A stretch of 64,000 bases of DNA from Apophysomyces variabilis. Lineage: Eukaryota; Mucoromycota; Mucoromycetes; Mucorales; Mucoraceae. The position numbers and the translations under genes are program-made. Below the pieces are notes generated by a model that was given only the letters and a program-made list of their open reading frames with translations, did not search any database and was not told where the DNA came from. Below are positions 24,655-37,287 of this stretch, piece by piece (position 1 is the first letter of the stretch; every line of letters starts with the position of its first letter). The stretch is from the NCBI GenBank assembly GCA_002749535.1, contig MZZL01000408.1:1479465-1543464 (forward strand). Direction: 5' to 3'.

Positions 24655-27600
24655 TTATCGATTGATGCGTGCATGCGGCGGCATTTCCAAGGTACATTTG
24701 GGCATTGGATTCAATACTTCGTCAGGTACGACCATGCGCCCCAAGGTACTCTGAATTTCCTTGATTTCAATTCCAACGTCTTTCAGCTGACGATGCGTCT
24801 CATCCCGTTCCTCTTCGGCCGGCTTCTTTTTTCCAAAGAGACTGAAGCGTGATTCAGATGTGGAACTTCGTAGGGTATCGGACCGGGATCGGGCGATCGA
24901 TGCTTTACCGGAAGACAAAGAACTGTAAGTGCCGGATTTAGACGCCGCGGCTGCTGTGGCATTGGCCAGAATGTCTGCAATGATATCCATATCCGAAGGC
25001 GGTTTATGTTCGGGCGTGACAGTGGGGGTATCAGGTCGGGACATGACTTTCGATGAAGAAGTGGAAGAATGAGAAGAGAACGAGCTGGTGGAGGAGGAGG
25101 AACTCGAAGATGAAGATGACGGCTGCTGCTTGCTAGGAAATTGAATAGAAGCCTTGCCAGAAGATAGAGACGAAAGAGTGGAGTTCCTAACAGTAAGCTC
25201 CTACAAACGCAGAACTAAGCAAAAAAAGACCGTTTTTCTCGATGACCTTACTTGGTACTGTCTACTTTACCTTGGTTGGCGTGTCTTCCTTTTCTTTTTG
25301 CTCTGGAAGTTCTTCAGAAGTCACGTTAAATCCTGCACGTTTCAGTAATTTCGGCATGGCAGAGCGATAATTCAGATGCCCTTTTAAGAGGTCTGTACAA
25401 TCCAGATTCTGTACTCTGTTGCTTTCGATATCCTGCAATGGACGCAGGCCAGCTACGTTACCTAAGCCCGCAGTCGATGCTCGGAAAAGAAACCCAAGGA
25501 GCCAGTCATTCGTAGCGTATCCATTGATAAACCGGCCGGACACGACCGTAGTGCATTCTCTCCACTGAGCCTTGGATGCGCTCACAGGCGTTCCAAATAA
25601 TGCCACGTTTTCCACCAAACCATAGGCATTGACACGAGCCAACTCCAGCAAACAGTAAAAGATCACACGTGCGCCTAGGGAATACCCTACTAATGTCACC
25701 GGTCGAGAGCCAAGATTACGATTCATGATCGTATCCGCCAAAATCAAGCCAGCCAGACGGGCGCGATCCAGACCATTGGCCCAAGGATTATCTACCAGAT
25801 AGCCGAGTTTGGTCAACGCGAGGGGCCAGGTCAGACCAGCCAACAAGGCACCCATAATCGTATGGGCCAACGCTTGTTGAATTGAAAACGTTACAGCCTC
25901 AGTGGCAAAGATTTTGAAGGCGCTACCTAGAGCAACCAACATTTCGGGTTCCCAATATAATGAAAAATGATCGCCCATCAAAGGATCTAATGTGCTGAAT
26001 GGTAACGTTGTCGCCTCTTCATTGTTATCTGTATTAGGTAACCATCTATGAGAAGAAGGAAAAAAAATAAGAAAGAAATACTTAAAATCAATCACACGTT
26101 CACTTACCCTGTAATGGTAACTATACAATTGACATGGTCATCCGTGTGTACAGGCAGAAATTCAAACGTGTTAATAGCTTTCATGCGTTTGTTCATGCTA
26201 ACCGCTTTAGAACAAGGTAAAAAAATTCATGGCGTGAATAATCGAACTTTCGTGTGCAAAGAAAAAAAAAGTTTTACCTCCAAGTCCTAAATAAAGATGA
26301 AGTCAGAAAAAGAAATTTTGACCATATACGTAGATTGGGGATACTTACGGCTTCCAGCAAGAGTTGCGCTACCTGTGATCAAAGCAATACCAGCTGTGCC
26401 ACCTAGAAAACCGCTCGTACCAGTGACACCCACTGTGGTCAGGATAGCCCCAATACCACCTGCAATGACTGGGGCCATCAAACCGGCACTAAGACCAAGA
26501 ATTAAACCGCCACCCAGCGTAGCAAGACCAATCATCACGAAGCGCTTCTTTTTGCGCTGTTTGTTTCTACCCAAACGTTCTGCGTCATTTCGTACACTAG
26601 AGCACTCTTCCATGCTCGTCTGTGTTGTCGTAAACGTTGCCACGGTTTCGGTTTCCCAGGGATCGTTTTGCAGTAAATGCTCGGCAATGCGTTTTTCGTA
26701 ACTCAGAACTCGAAACCAGTCCAACGAGAGATAGTATGCGACACGGGCAATGAACACTCGAGATCGGGCATCGTACGTTTCCGAGCTAAGGCAGAGCAAG
26801 AACAGGTCGCACATGATTGTCCAGCGCAAATCGATGATAAAATCTTTGCTCGACTGCTCTTCATTGACCTGATGAAAGTCACCCAAGTTGACCGTCTTTG
26901 TTTCACCTTGAGCAGTAAATTGATGAACTAAATCTGTCGGCAGAATATGATGCTTCGAAAGCGTTTCAATCATCTCGATTTCTGTACCAAAAACAGACAA
27001 GGAGTTAGTAGTTGTGCAAAAGTAGACTGGCGTTCTGTCTCTCTTTGCTTCACCTTCTTTCGATATGTCCATATGAGTATAAATCATTCGCATCAAATTG
27101 CGCTGCCAGTTGCCGGCACTCATACGTGCATAGGTATGATCGTTACCCTGATAATCGTGCACAACTTCAAGACTGGTCAACGCACATAGGCCGACATAGG
27201 CGATTTTTTGCGTTTCTGTAAATACATCTTTTGTTTCGTGAATTTGTCCAGCGGCGTTACTGCGATCATGTGCCGTGTCAGGGTCTAACTCTAGAATATG
27301 AGCTTGGCCCGTCATTGGCTGGACTGATTCAGGAACCTCGGGCAACTCAGCTGCCCATGCTCTAATCGCGTTGGGAACAGGAGCTATGGCAGAGGGTGAG
27401 CAGGCGAGTTCAGCTAAGTATTGTTCGGTGAGCTGAGCGTGTTTTGGTACTATTGAAACTTGTGCCACATTAGGAAGATCATCCTTCTGTGCGACATTTA
27501 GCGGAGCGTTCTCGTCTATATTCTTATCATTCTCCTCGTTGCTTTCATCTCCCAAAACAGTTATTTCGGATATTTTTTGCGTAGTTTCTATTTCTCGACT

Positions 27601-27678
27601 TTTGCGCGTCCGCCTTTCTGCATTCAGTGAACCGTGATTGTCAGATGGTAACGACGATGAAGATGACGATGATTCCAT
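24655..27678 (-). CDS. DUF726 family membrane-associated alpha/beta hydrolase (TMCO4/Mil1-like)
   Basis: Six exons in phase (27678-27054, 26981-26349, 26286-26278, 26204-26108, 26045-25271, 25200-24655) give 894 residues. The acidic/Ser N-terminus (MESSSSSSS) is followed by the family domain. A glycine-rich hydrophobic block (GLATLGGGLILGLSAGLMAP, then ILTTVGVTGTSGFLGG) may insert into membranes. Next come INTFEFLPV and IVTITGWLP, then an alpha/beta hydrolase nucleophile elbow GYSLGAR (GxSxG) with NVALFGTPV and the C-terminal ATNDWLL and NLDCTDLLKGH. The best-studied fungal relative, Mil1/YFL034W, binds clathrin adaptors and is a putative lipase. The last exon is a Ser-rich tail not typical of the family. 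Exon 3 is only 9 nt, and intron 1 is stop-free and divisible by three. The start at 27678 avoids a T-rich leader present if the frame is extended. Confidence 0.87.
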
Positions 27679-28381
27679 GACAAAAGAGAAATGGAGAGAG
27701 ACAAAAGAAGAAGGGGAGGACAAAAAGGGAGAAGGACAAAAAAAAGAAAATAGACAGAAAGGGGTTGTTGCGGCAAAGAAGAGTGAAAGCACTAGCGTAA
27801 GAGGGAAAAAGAAAGGAAGGCCATGCAAAAAAGGGACTCTTTGCCCTCCTTTGCCAAGGCTTTGTTTAATTTAGTTTCGCTCGTGACGAGCCAACTATAT
27901 TCCGTGCGGAGATCTGAATCCAAACTTCTCTGGCGATCTTTGCATCGGAGGTATTGGTTTTTTATAGCATCGAGCATTTGGATACTCGGTATCTTGGCCT
28001 CGCATGTCCAACTCATTGCTGCCAGAAACTATCACAGGCATATGTCGGCTCTTTTTCCATCAACTAATCACTACACATAAACTGGGACAAGCAATGATGG
28101 TGCTTTTTGTTCTTTCAATGCTTTGGCCACAACCAAAAAGATTATAATTTATCTTGGAAACTTGATGCATTTCTGTATTCACACCCCGCTTTAACCATCA
28201 CCATAGTTTCCTATCTTTGTTTCGGGCTTGCAATTCTTTAGTCTGCCACGGAGCCCAAAGCAATCAACATTGTCGTCGGAACGACAGATCTCAATGATCA
28301 CCATGTCAATTCGGTTTTTGGTATATTGTAGAAAGATACGTCCGGCTTGGTATGATTTAAGGGTTTATATGCATAGACTTT
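27679..28381. other. Intergenic, DUF726 upstream and YTP1 3' flank
   Basis: Small frames on both strands around 27800-28080 overlap each other and lack recognisable content. A-rich sequence lies close to the DUF726 start. Confidence 0.4.
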
Positions 28382-30061
28382 CTAATAATTACCATTCATG
28401 ATATGGCTATTTTCCCTAGCCGTTTTTAGGGGCACAGCATCACTATAACCTTCTTCATCCTCATCATCGTCCAGGAAATCGTCATCGGCGTGCAACGTAT
28501 CGATGTTGTCACTGGCCACTTCAGTGTAGGCGGAATTCGCTGCATAATTTGTCAGCTTTTCCCATAGAATAATTAGCATGGAAGCAAACAAAAAGATTGC
28601 AAACGCAAATGCCAGAAGAACGTTGCTGTATGAACTAGGGTCAATATTCATACTGTTAAGCAAATAAAGCTGTTCTTCTGTCGCGCCCATGAACATGACG
28701 CCTGCCATTATCAATGTCTGTCCGGTTTGTTAAGTAAGATTATCGTCCTCCTCATTTTTTTGCCGTGACATTCACTAGTACATACCATTGGTGGAAGGTA
28801 CTGAAAGGGTGCAATATTAAAGACACCTTCTTTCCATACAAAACAAATCTCAATAATACGACAAACGCCACCTGCCATGAGCAGATAGCCAAAATAGGAG
28901 TGTACTTGAACACTGTTTGGTACGTGCTGCGCGTGACCCTGTTGTGTCACACTGCTCAATACAGACAAAGTTGAATTTCGATAACTGTACCTGAAAAGCA
29001 ACCGCCGTTAAGATGATAAGAACAGCGGGAATCACTGTGCGCTGACCATGCCGACTAAAAAAGACACCTGCCATGCCAGCTATCCACCAAATAATTCCCA
29101 TAGAAGTATGTTGGTAATCACCGTGATTCCAAGGTTGGCCCCATCTATCCATAATTTATGAGTTTTTAAAGCTGTTTCATCCGTCTTTCATACCGATGTT
29201 CGGTGAACGTATTGACTATACCCCAGAGCATAATTACCCAGCTATCATACCATTCTTGACTCTTTGCCCTTCGCAAGAGCCATGGACCACCCACACGCAG
29301 AGATAGTAAAAGCAAGATACCATAGGCCACGAAGGAAGACCCCATAATGAAGTGTGCTAAGCACTGACCAGTCGATTCTAGGATAGTGCAGATTAATGAT
29401 TGGTAACATTCTAATCCAATCGGGTATTTCACCTCCATAACAAAATCCCAAGCTAGCAATGACACCAAGCACAATTTGTACATATCCAATTACAGGGATA
29501 GCGATTCCGAGGCATTTATGTATCACAGTGAACATCGGACGGATGCGACCATGAATTCCGCGTTCCCAATGTAGTTTCAAATAGAGTCCGATACAGAACT
29601 GAGAGATGATAGACCATATGACAATATGTGCAAACCATCGATGAGCAATGTGAGGTTCCTATATCAGGTTCCAAGCAAATGATGAATTTAGTGCTTTTTT
29701 GGGCACTTGCAAGAGTTAACTGGAAAGAAGGTTACTCACATAATTACGACCACTATGGGCGTGTGCCAGAAAATAACCCACGACAAATAAGGCGGATGCC
29801 AGAATTTGGACAGGAACATGCCACTTGTTTCTGGCTAGACCTAGAACCATGCCCAATGGATACAGAAATCCAAAGGCTAACTCCCGATAATTTTAATTCC
29901 GTGTATGCAGCACGCGTGCAGTCCGGTGCTGCTGTCGTACCTGTTACCATGAATGCGATGTGAAGTGCCATAATAAACCCTATAGGCTCATCTGTGGCGG
30001 CACTCGACTTAAACAAAGACGGGTCAAGATTATGGCTATGTCCATGGGCATGTTCATCCAT
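28382..30061 (-). CDS. YTP1: Ytp1-like multispanning membrane protein (DUF2427/DUF2454)
   Basis: Seven exons in phase (30061-29941, 29876-29740, 29658-29433, 29377-29194, 29144-28991, 28938-28786, 28717-28382) give 436 residues. A His-rich N-terminus (MDEHAHGHSHNLD) precedes roughly nine to ten helices. Family motifs are FMVTAFGFLYPLGMVLGL, HAHSGRNYEPHIAHRWFAH, the cytochrome-b561-like HKCLGIAIPVIGYVQIVLG, HFIMGSSFVAYG, HRWGQPWNHGDYQHTSMGI, then HAQH and VHSYFGYLLMAGG. The conserved intramembrane His residues suggest haem or redox chemistry, but the yeast protein has no established activity. An acidic cytosolic tail (DDDFLDDDEDEEG) ends the protein. Relatives carry a signal peptide; none is visible in frame here, so a short upstream coding exon may be missing. 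Confidence 0.87.
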
Positions 30062-33000
30062 GATGTCCTCGTCTCCACTTTCCGCAAAGCAGTTAGGGCA
30101 ACAAAGCAAACGGTGTTGAAATGGCTGTGCTGAGGACGTGACTGTGAGCACAGTGTTACAGGAAATTCGGCAAACTTTCTGGTTGGTGCTTATTGGGTAA
30201 AATATTTCTCCGGGCGAATGATTAGGCTCGATAAGCTGTATGAGGGCTTTGCATATGTGTATATGGGAGCCTCTGTGTGACGGATGGACTCCATTAATCA
30301 AAGATTTACTATTCCTCAAGTCTACTTTTTTGTGATTTAATGGTCGAGTACTGCTTAGTGTTTCTTCTGCTGCGCACGTTTTGTACATCGGTTTTAAGCC
30401 AAGAACAGGAGGGTTTCTTTATTTGTTATGACTCTACTCCGACGCACAGGGCAACTTCTAAAACGTGGATGTTGCACAAGGCGTCGCCATGCGCGGCATC
30501 TGGACTAAAAGGGCGGGCAAAAGAAAGGGGAAAAAAGAAACAGCTAATTGACGTTATTGATCGATGCGATACACAAAACGAAAGGGTTCACTCACCATTG
30601 GCATCTTTTTCTAAGACATTAACCAAACGTATCAGATAACCCAGCAAAACAAAAAAAAAATAAAGAGAGAACGCCCCGTTTTTGTCCGACGGCGCACAAA
30701 CGGTAGCAAACATTAAAAGAAAAGTGTGGAATTCAGAAACCGCCGATCGATTCTTTCTTTTAGTTTATCACAAACCCAAGGCATTCAGGATAACTAAGCT
30801 CAGGAAGACCGCCAACTTTCCCTCCTTTTTTTTTCAGACCGGTCCAATCGGGGCTAACCGAAAGTCTAATTGGATCTTTATAAAAAGAAAAGAACTAAAC
30901 TTGCACGCATTGTTCTTAGACGCAATGACAGAGTCACATCCCTAAAACAAATTCTTGTACCCGTACATCGTTATGAACATGCCAAATAGCGAACTTGGTA
31001 ACTAGAAACATTTTAGATTTATGAATTAAATAGGATATATTAACATGCAACCAATAACAATGGGGTTTGAAACGCGGAAAATTTAAAGCTAGCTTCATAA
31101 GGAAGATAGGCAACGAAAACAAACATATCTATCAACCAATTGATATTGCAAGAGGAAAAAAAGGCAAAGTATCCAACTAGTTGTGGGATCTACGGGTGCT
31201 ACGTATTCATTCTTGTTTTGATCGGTGTCGATATATGCCAAGGGTCAAAACAAGGTTTGTTGCATGAGCCAAATTAAGCTTACACTAATGAACCGGATCA
31301 CGAAAAGGGTATATGTTTAATTCAATTACACAAATTAACTTCATGCCAAACCTACGATTTGGAAACTATCAAGCCTGAGAAAATGCTGTATGTTATCTAA
31401 GTGCTGATTGCATCGGCGTGCTCCATGAAGACTATAACTGAAAACGTGGCTTTGCTTGAGCCTTCGTAGCCTTGTTCATTTCTCCTTTGATTGCAAGACC
31501 CTGATGATATATGATTTCCAACACATATTGAACATTCTAAGGCCATATTGCCTTCCGTGTAAAAATTCCATGCCCCAGGAAGCGGGTCTCGTAATCTGAC
31601 TTACAGATAAATATGGTTGATGTATTGATATAGCAATAGTCCCTAGTCTAAAAAAGAGGGTACCCCATTCGTTCCGATAAATTCACTAAACGGACAAATA
31701 GTTTATTGCTGATATCATGGATCAGACTATCCACTAGACGTGGTTCTGCACTCTTTATGTTTATTAGATGTTGGCAGTACAATAAGATAGCTAGTAAGCA
31801 ATTTACGCAACTCCACAAGTTAATGAAAGTTCTCTGTACGAAAAGACGATTCCCGCTTTAACAGATACGTGCTTCTTATTTGAGGGGATACAGGAAAGCT
31901 ATTTCTAGTTCATTAACGATTGCTGACTACTCTACGACCTGCATTTGCATGCAGCCCTAGTTGATCAAAAGAGGGGGAAAGTAACTAAAAGAAAAGAAAA
32001 AAGGTGAAATTTGACATGCCCCGAATTTTACTTTGTAAGATCACTATAAGTAATTAAGAATCCTAGGGTCTGTATACCATGATGCTTAAGAAGGTTGAGC
32101 CGAGATACACAAAGCTTCAAACTCTCCATTTTTCGACACAGTTGATATTGACTGACTAAGGCTTAACGCACATGAAGCATTATATCTAAAGCCGATTAAC
32201 CAAAAACTGGCGATAATGCATTGTACTTGTTAAATGCGGGGGTGTCGTCATGGAAAAGAATTACGTCTCTCCACTAGACGACAACCGATCGAATTCCAGG
32301 CACTTAAGTTAAAGCTACCCGGTTTTCCGGTAGCCATAGCACAAAAATAGTCTGATACACGGTAGCAGGGGAAACGGATACAGCTCCGAACAAAAAAGTT
32401 TTGCATGGCTAATGCCTGTTGTTTTGACATGGTAACAGTTTTTGCATTGCCCAGATTAAGGGCATAGTTTGACAGAGAGATCCAATGCTTCGGTCATGAT
32501 TTCTGATGCTCCGCGTAAAAAAAAAAGACGAGAGCTCCGCAAGTTCTCTAGCGGTCTTATCACATGCTCACTGGACATAAAAATTGCTATGATTACGAAC
32601 GAAAAAAAAAAAAAAGAAAAAAAACTTGTGTGATGTAACCTTGATCGTTTTGAAACTATTAGAAGAAAAGATTGGATTTTTTTTTACATCTCCTCCATTT
32701 CAACGCGGAGGCAACGGAGGCGCTTTTGTCGATAGCATTCGGTTTAACATTAAAGAAAAAAACCGAATTGAATGTACCACAGTAGAGTCAAATAAGACAG
32801 TATTTTAGCCGTACGCCAGTCCTACAATTTCTTAGGACAAGCAGAGATATAAATACTTCTTGTCACGTTTTTCTGACGCTGGTCCGTTTTGGCTCCTTTC
32901 ATTGAAAAACAAGCTGCACACTTTTCACACACGGCCTTTTTCTTCTTTTCAGTTCATTAAACTTCCACTCATTTTTTATTCTTTTTATTCCTTTTAAAAA

Positions 33001-33142
33001 TCATTCATTCTCTAGCAACGCATTCTCATCTCCCTGTAAGTATTAGATATGTTATCCACTGCATGTTCGGCTTAGAAAAGCTTCTGATAGAATCATATAA
33101 AAGAAAGTATCCCTTACTTCATCTGTCATTAATATCTATAAA
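30062..33142. other. Gene-poor region of ~3 kb
   Basis: The first ~650 bp may contain 5' exons of the YTP1-like gene: a spliceable candidate on the minus strand runs 30712-30598 with a GTGAGT donor. From 30960 to 33000 I see only AT-rich sequence and homopolymer runs. The last ~200 bp form the promoter of the PAS-GATA gene. Confidence 0.4.
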
Positions 33143-35031
33143 ATGATGTTATCCTTTCCTGCTTGTTTTTGGGCATTATTGTCGTTCGAAGATCTCCAAT
33201 TTCTTCACATCTCCTCTTCCGTAGCAAAACGCCATATCAATGGAAAACCCCTCAAAGACATCCTTATTGATAGATCGCTGTTCGAGTTTATTCATCCCGA
33301 CGAGCTGGAACCCGCTCGAGCCGATTTGTCCAATTTTGTGCAAGTGAAAACACTCGCGGCCGCAGTGACAAGGTCCGTACGATAGACCCAAAAAAAAATC
33401 GAACGACACTAAAACATTGTCTTCTTCTCTTCAGATGCCGTCTTCGCGCATTGGAAAAGATCGCGTCTCAGAATGGATTCGATGGCATATCCGGCAACAA
33501 AAACAATCTTGTAAGATTAACACACACACCTGCATACGAACAAAGAATGCCACCACTAAGTTGCTCCTGTTTAGACATCGCTAACTATGGATGATAAGAA
33601 TGAATGGTCGGTCGTCGATATTGTTATGTACACTGCAACTGAGAATGTTATTCTGGCGTTCTTCCACAGAGATGAAGGTAAACTATATTGATTAGGCTAA
33701 AAATTAGAACAGTAATGAAACACAAAACGAAAAAAAAAAACCTCATTGATAAGTTTGCATCTCTCTCCGTTTAGATCAAACTCAGCATCCAAGAACAATA
33801 TTTTGCGGCGAAAAAATGTTCAATCCGCAGGTATAGCACGATAGAAAGAAAAAAAATGATGCAGCCTTCGAATGGACCTAACCAACTATTATCAGGATGC
33901 TTCAGCAGTGATAGAAATTATACAACAGCAGATACCTGACAAAATCAATCCGTTACAGACAGAAACCGAACCGCTAAGGGTATTCCAAATCCATAACACT
34001 GCCACTGGCCAGTTAATTGCTTCATGGCCTCCTAAACAAAGTCTGGACGATCTGCCTTCGATGGCCGCAGCACCATCATTCGATACCTCCATCCGTGAAC
34101 AGCTCTTTGATCTAACAATTGGACTTACCAGAGAAGTTGGCCAAAGGGAAAACCATAACAACAACGATACTTTTGCAACAGATATCGCATGCACACAGCA
34201 CTTTCACTCAAGCACAACGCTTCCTCTCCAATCCTTTGGCATGTGTCGTTTTGAAAAGATTATTGTACCCTATGGCATGGTTGCTTTTGGTTTGTTCCAA
34301 GTGACAGGCATTCAACGTAAGCGTACATCCAATATGCGTTCCTATCAACATTACATGCACTGCGTTTCGGATATAGCAAGCACGAATGTAGAGAGTGGGT
34401 AAGCATAACTAACCGAGATTTTTTGATGTTCGAAACCTAACACATGCGCATGCCCTACATCTAGAGTCCGATCATATCCTCATTCCGCGTTCCGTGCTGC
34501 TTTTCCCTCCACATCAGTCAGTAGCGAACTTTCAACCTTGCTGCACGAACCAAGATACCTCATGACAGACAACCAATTAAACCAATCTTGTCCCACACCC
34601 TTCTATGCAAAACACAATGCGACATATGATGATTTCTTGCCATCAAGAAGAAAATTGACACAGTCAGAAGATATGCTGCCCAAACGATCGATACAGATCT
34701 CACATTCTAACTCATTGCGAATAACAAAACGTTGCGAAAACTGCAACACAGCCAGCAGCCCAGAATGGCGACGTGGACCTAGCGGGCACAAGACGTAGGT
34801 TTACTTTATCTAATTGTTTGTGTACACCAGATCGCTTGATTAAGTGTTTTTTTTTCTCGTTTCTCTCTTTCGTCAAAATTTAGACTTTGTAACGCCTGTG
34901 GTCTCCGATATTCTCGTCTTCTGGCTAAACAAGAACGTGCTTTCTCAGATACTTCCTTTGCCAGATGGAACAAGAACGGACCAGGATTAGGACGTCATGG
35001 CTATTTTCGAAGCAGATCTCATTGTGCTTAA
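33143..35031 (+). CDS. PAS-GATA transcription factor, White Collar-2-like
   Basis: Seven exons in phase (33143-33372, 33435-33510, 33575-33677, 33775-33830, 33896-34398, 34465-34794, 34884-35031) give 481 residues. The N-terminal ~75 residues form a PAS core (FLHISSSVAKRHINGKPLKD, FIHPDELEPARADL). A second PAS-like region may span the middle exons (LRVFQIHNTATGQLIASWPP onward to FGMCRFEKIIVPYGMVAFG). The C-terminus has one GATA finger, CENC-x17-CNAC with the plant/WC-type 18-residue loop ([20 protein letters not shown]), split by the last intron. PAS plus one such finger is the WC-2 layout, the partner of the WC-1 photoreceptor. No LOV motif (GxNCRFLQ) is present, so it is not a photoreceptor itself. 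Mucorales carry several WC-2 paralogues. The N-terminal start is less certain than the rest. Confidence 0.85.
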
Positions 35032-36396
35032 AACATTCTAACTTGTAATTACTCCTCCCAGACCCAACCAGTTCCTTTATTTTTTTTTCCTCTTCGCTCC
35101 TTTCCTTTGATTCCTGCGTAATATGCTGCTTTTGGCGCCTTACACTCATTTTTCTAATATTTCGTTCTTGGTCACTCCATTCCTTTTTTTATACTAACTT
35201 TTTTATGCAAAACAAGACAGCGAAAGAATGAAGTCGAATATACAAAAGGTTCAGGTGCGCGCATAAAGCCCCTTAAATATTTACATATCTGTGATAATAA
35301 ACATGTCTTCTATTTACAAACGTAAAAGTAATATCGTTTTGCATAACCTATTTACATAGTAGAAGGGGTACGTCAAACGGATCTATGCGAATTTTTCTCA
35401 GACGTCTAATTTCGAGTATTTATGTTACTCTGTTCCAGAACACCTTTCTTTACCTCCCCCCTAAAGGTACGTTGGGGATTTTCCGAGATAAATAAAAACA
35501 CTTTGCTGCAGGCTATTTCAGAAGGCGGTCTATCAACGCTTATTTCTTTTTTGCAACAACAAAGAAAATAAGGTATAGATGCTGAGGAAAATGAAAAGTA
35601 ATTAATATAGATTGATGCCGATTTGACAAAGCAGCCTGAACAGAAAACAGATCAACACGGTTTAAGAATCACTGTCTCTTTTTTAATTATCAGATCGATA
35701 ACGATTTCGTCATTGTGGTTGTACGAACAATTGCGGCAGGGCGAAACAACACAGCCAAGTCAGGCCCCTGAAAGCCCCGAACTTTATGATTATGGTTAAA
35801 TTCTATTAGTAACAAGAATTTTCTTCTGTTAGCAATAGTGGGAAGAATCAGCACTATATATATGGATGCTGATTGTCCTTGTGCATGATAGCAGATGATC
35901 GTTAAAGAATGAAAACTATGATGAATTGGACATGGTATTTTTTTATTTCTCGGTAAATATTGCGTAATGTTGCTCTGCAAATATCCGCCGATGGTTGCAC
36001 TAAGTAGATTCACACATTCAAAAAGATATTATGATCATTCTGTTTATTCATCAGTTTTGATGCTTGCTCGTTTCTGCACCAAGACGTGAGTGTACATGAT
36101 TTTTGAAGGCAGTCTTACTCACGGAGAGAGACGTTCCTCATCAATGATGATTCATTGCAGATTTTGAAGCCATGATTCTACTTTTGCCATTGCCCTTATT
36201 TGGCGTTTCGCCTTTTCTGATTGAGTTTTAAGCTTGTCATAGGGCTTTTTCCTTTGGATATTCATCCGCTAATGTGACTCGCTTGGACAAGCATGTAGGA
36301 TTTTTCTTGTTTCTCAACTTAGCAGGAAATCTTGTGTCTTTGTCGGTTTTATTATCTTTTTTGAATAAACACTGTCTATGTACAGAGATTGAAAAT
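35032..36396. other. Intergenic between convergent genes
   Basis: 3' flanks of the PAS-GATA gene and mS33. AT-rich; no supported gene or RNA. Confidence 0.5.
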
Positions 36397-36772
36397 CTAC
36401 TTTCTCTTGTTGGAAGCACGCTTGCCTTGGCCTTGAAGTAGATGTCCACGTGATGAATACAAAAAGACAAATGATGCACTCTGAAACCTTACCTTTCTTT
36501 GGCGCACCCTTGCCTCGTCGTTTTCTTCTTGCGATCTCGTCCAGACGTTCTTTTTCATCCATATCAATGAGATTGAGCGATGGGTACAAAGCTTTGATGT
36601 CACGGAAATGTACGAGTTTTTGAGGATGGTATTGGGTGAGCGATGGTCCGATCAATCTTTGCCGAAGAATCTTGTTGCCCGTTCGCGCGGCGGTTGGGTT
36701 ATAAACATTTTGGAAAATCTTGCAAGACAACTGCGCAAGCTGAGCTAATCGGGTCGGTGCTGGTGAGGCCAT
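36397..36772 (-). CDS. RSM27: Mitochondrial small ribosomal subunit protein mS33 (Rsm27)
   Basis: Two exons (36772-36493, 36431-36397) give 104 residues, the usual size for the family. MASPAPTRLAQLAQLSCKIF is followed by the signature FQNVYNPTAARTGNKILRQRLIGPSL, then YHPQKL and a basic C-terminus GKGAPKKGQGKRASNKRK that ends as in yeast Rsm27 and metazoan MRPS33. The frame stays open 32 codons upstream of the chosen ATG, but family N-termini start near MASP. Component of the mitoribosome; no cleaved presequence is evident. Confidence 0.92.
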
Positions 36773-37287
36773 TGGAGAAATGTGAGCAATAGCAAGAGGA
36801 AGATTGCCCTTCGAGGCATCGCCCCATAACAAAGTCACGAATTCCGCCCTGGCAGCCTCTATTTCCAAGTCACACCGTCCCTCAAGGCCAGGTTCTTGGT
36901 GCGCAGTGCGCGTTTGGTAACCAGTACAAGAATATTGGATAAGCGACTACCAAATATATGTACTACATACACCCATAATAACGCAACCACACCTTGCTCA
37001 AACAGGATAGAAATCTGTAAGCTTTTCTATGTCCCAATTGCCGCCCTAGATATGTGGACACACAGGCACATTTGGATCACAGAAAGATGGGTATCAAGGC
37101 AAAGTATTCGGTAATAAGAAAGCTATCAACACTTATAAACTTAACAGGCTTTTTACATGCTTATTTGCGTTATTGTAAATTTGCTAAGTTACAAAACAGC
37201 AAGCCCGCCTAGCGTGCCATTAAAGGACAAAAACACTAATCTAACAAGTCTCGCCAATAAATTTTACTTTGCTATCAAATTTCTATG
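36773..37287. other. Intergenic, mS33 upstream
   Basis: No coding exon chain seen; short frames only. Confidence 0.4.

Noticed and set aside
36773..36868. 32-codon N-terminal extension of mS33
   Set aside because: In frame, but family proteins start near MASP and the extension has no presequence character.
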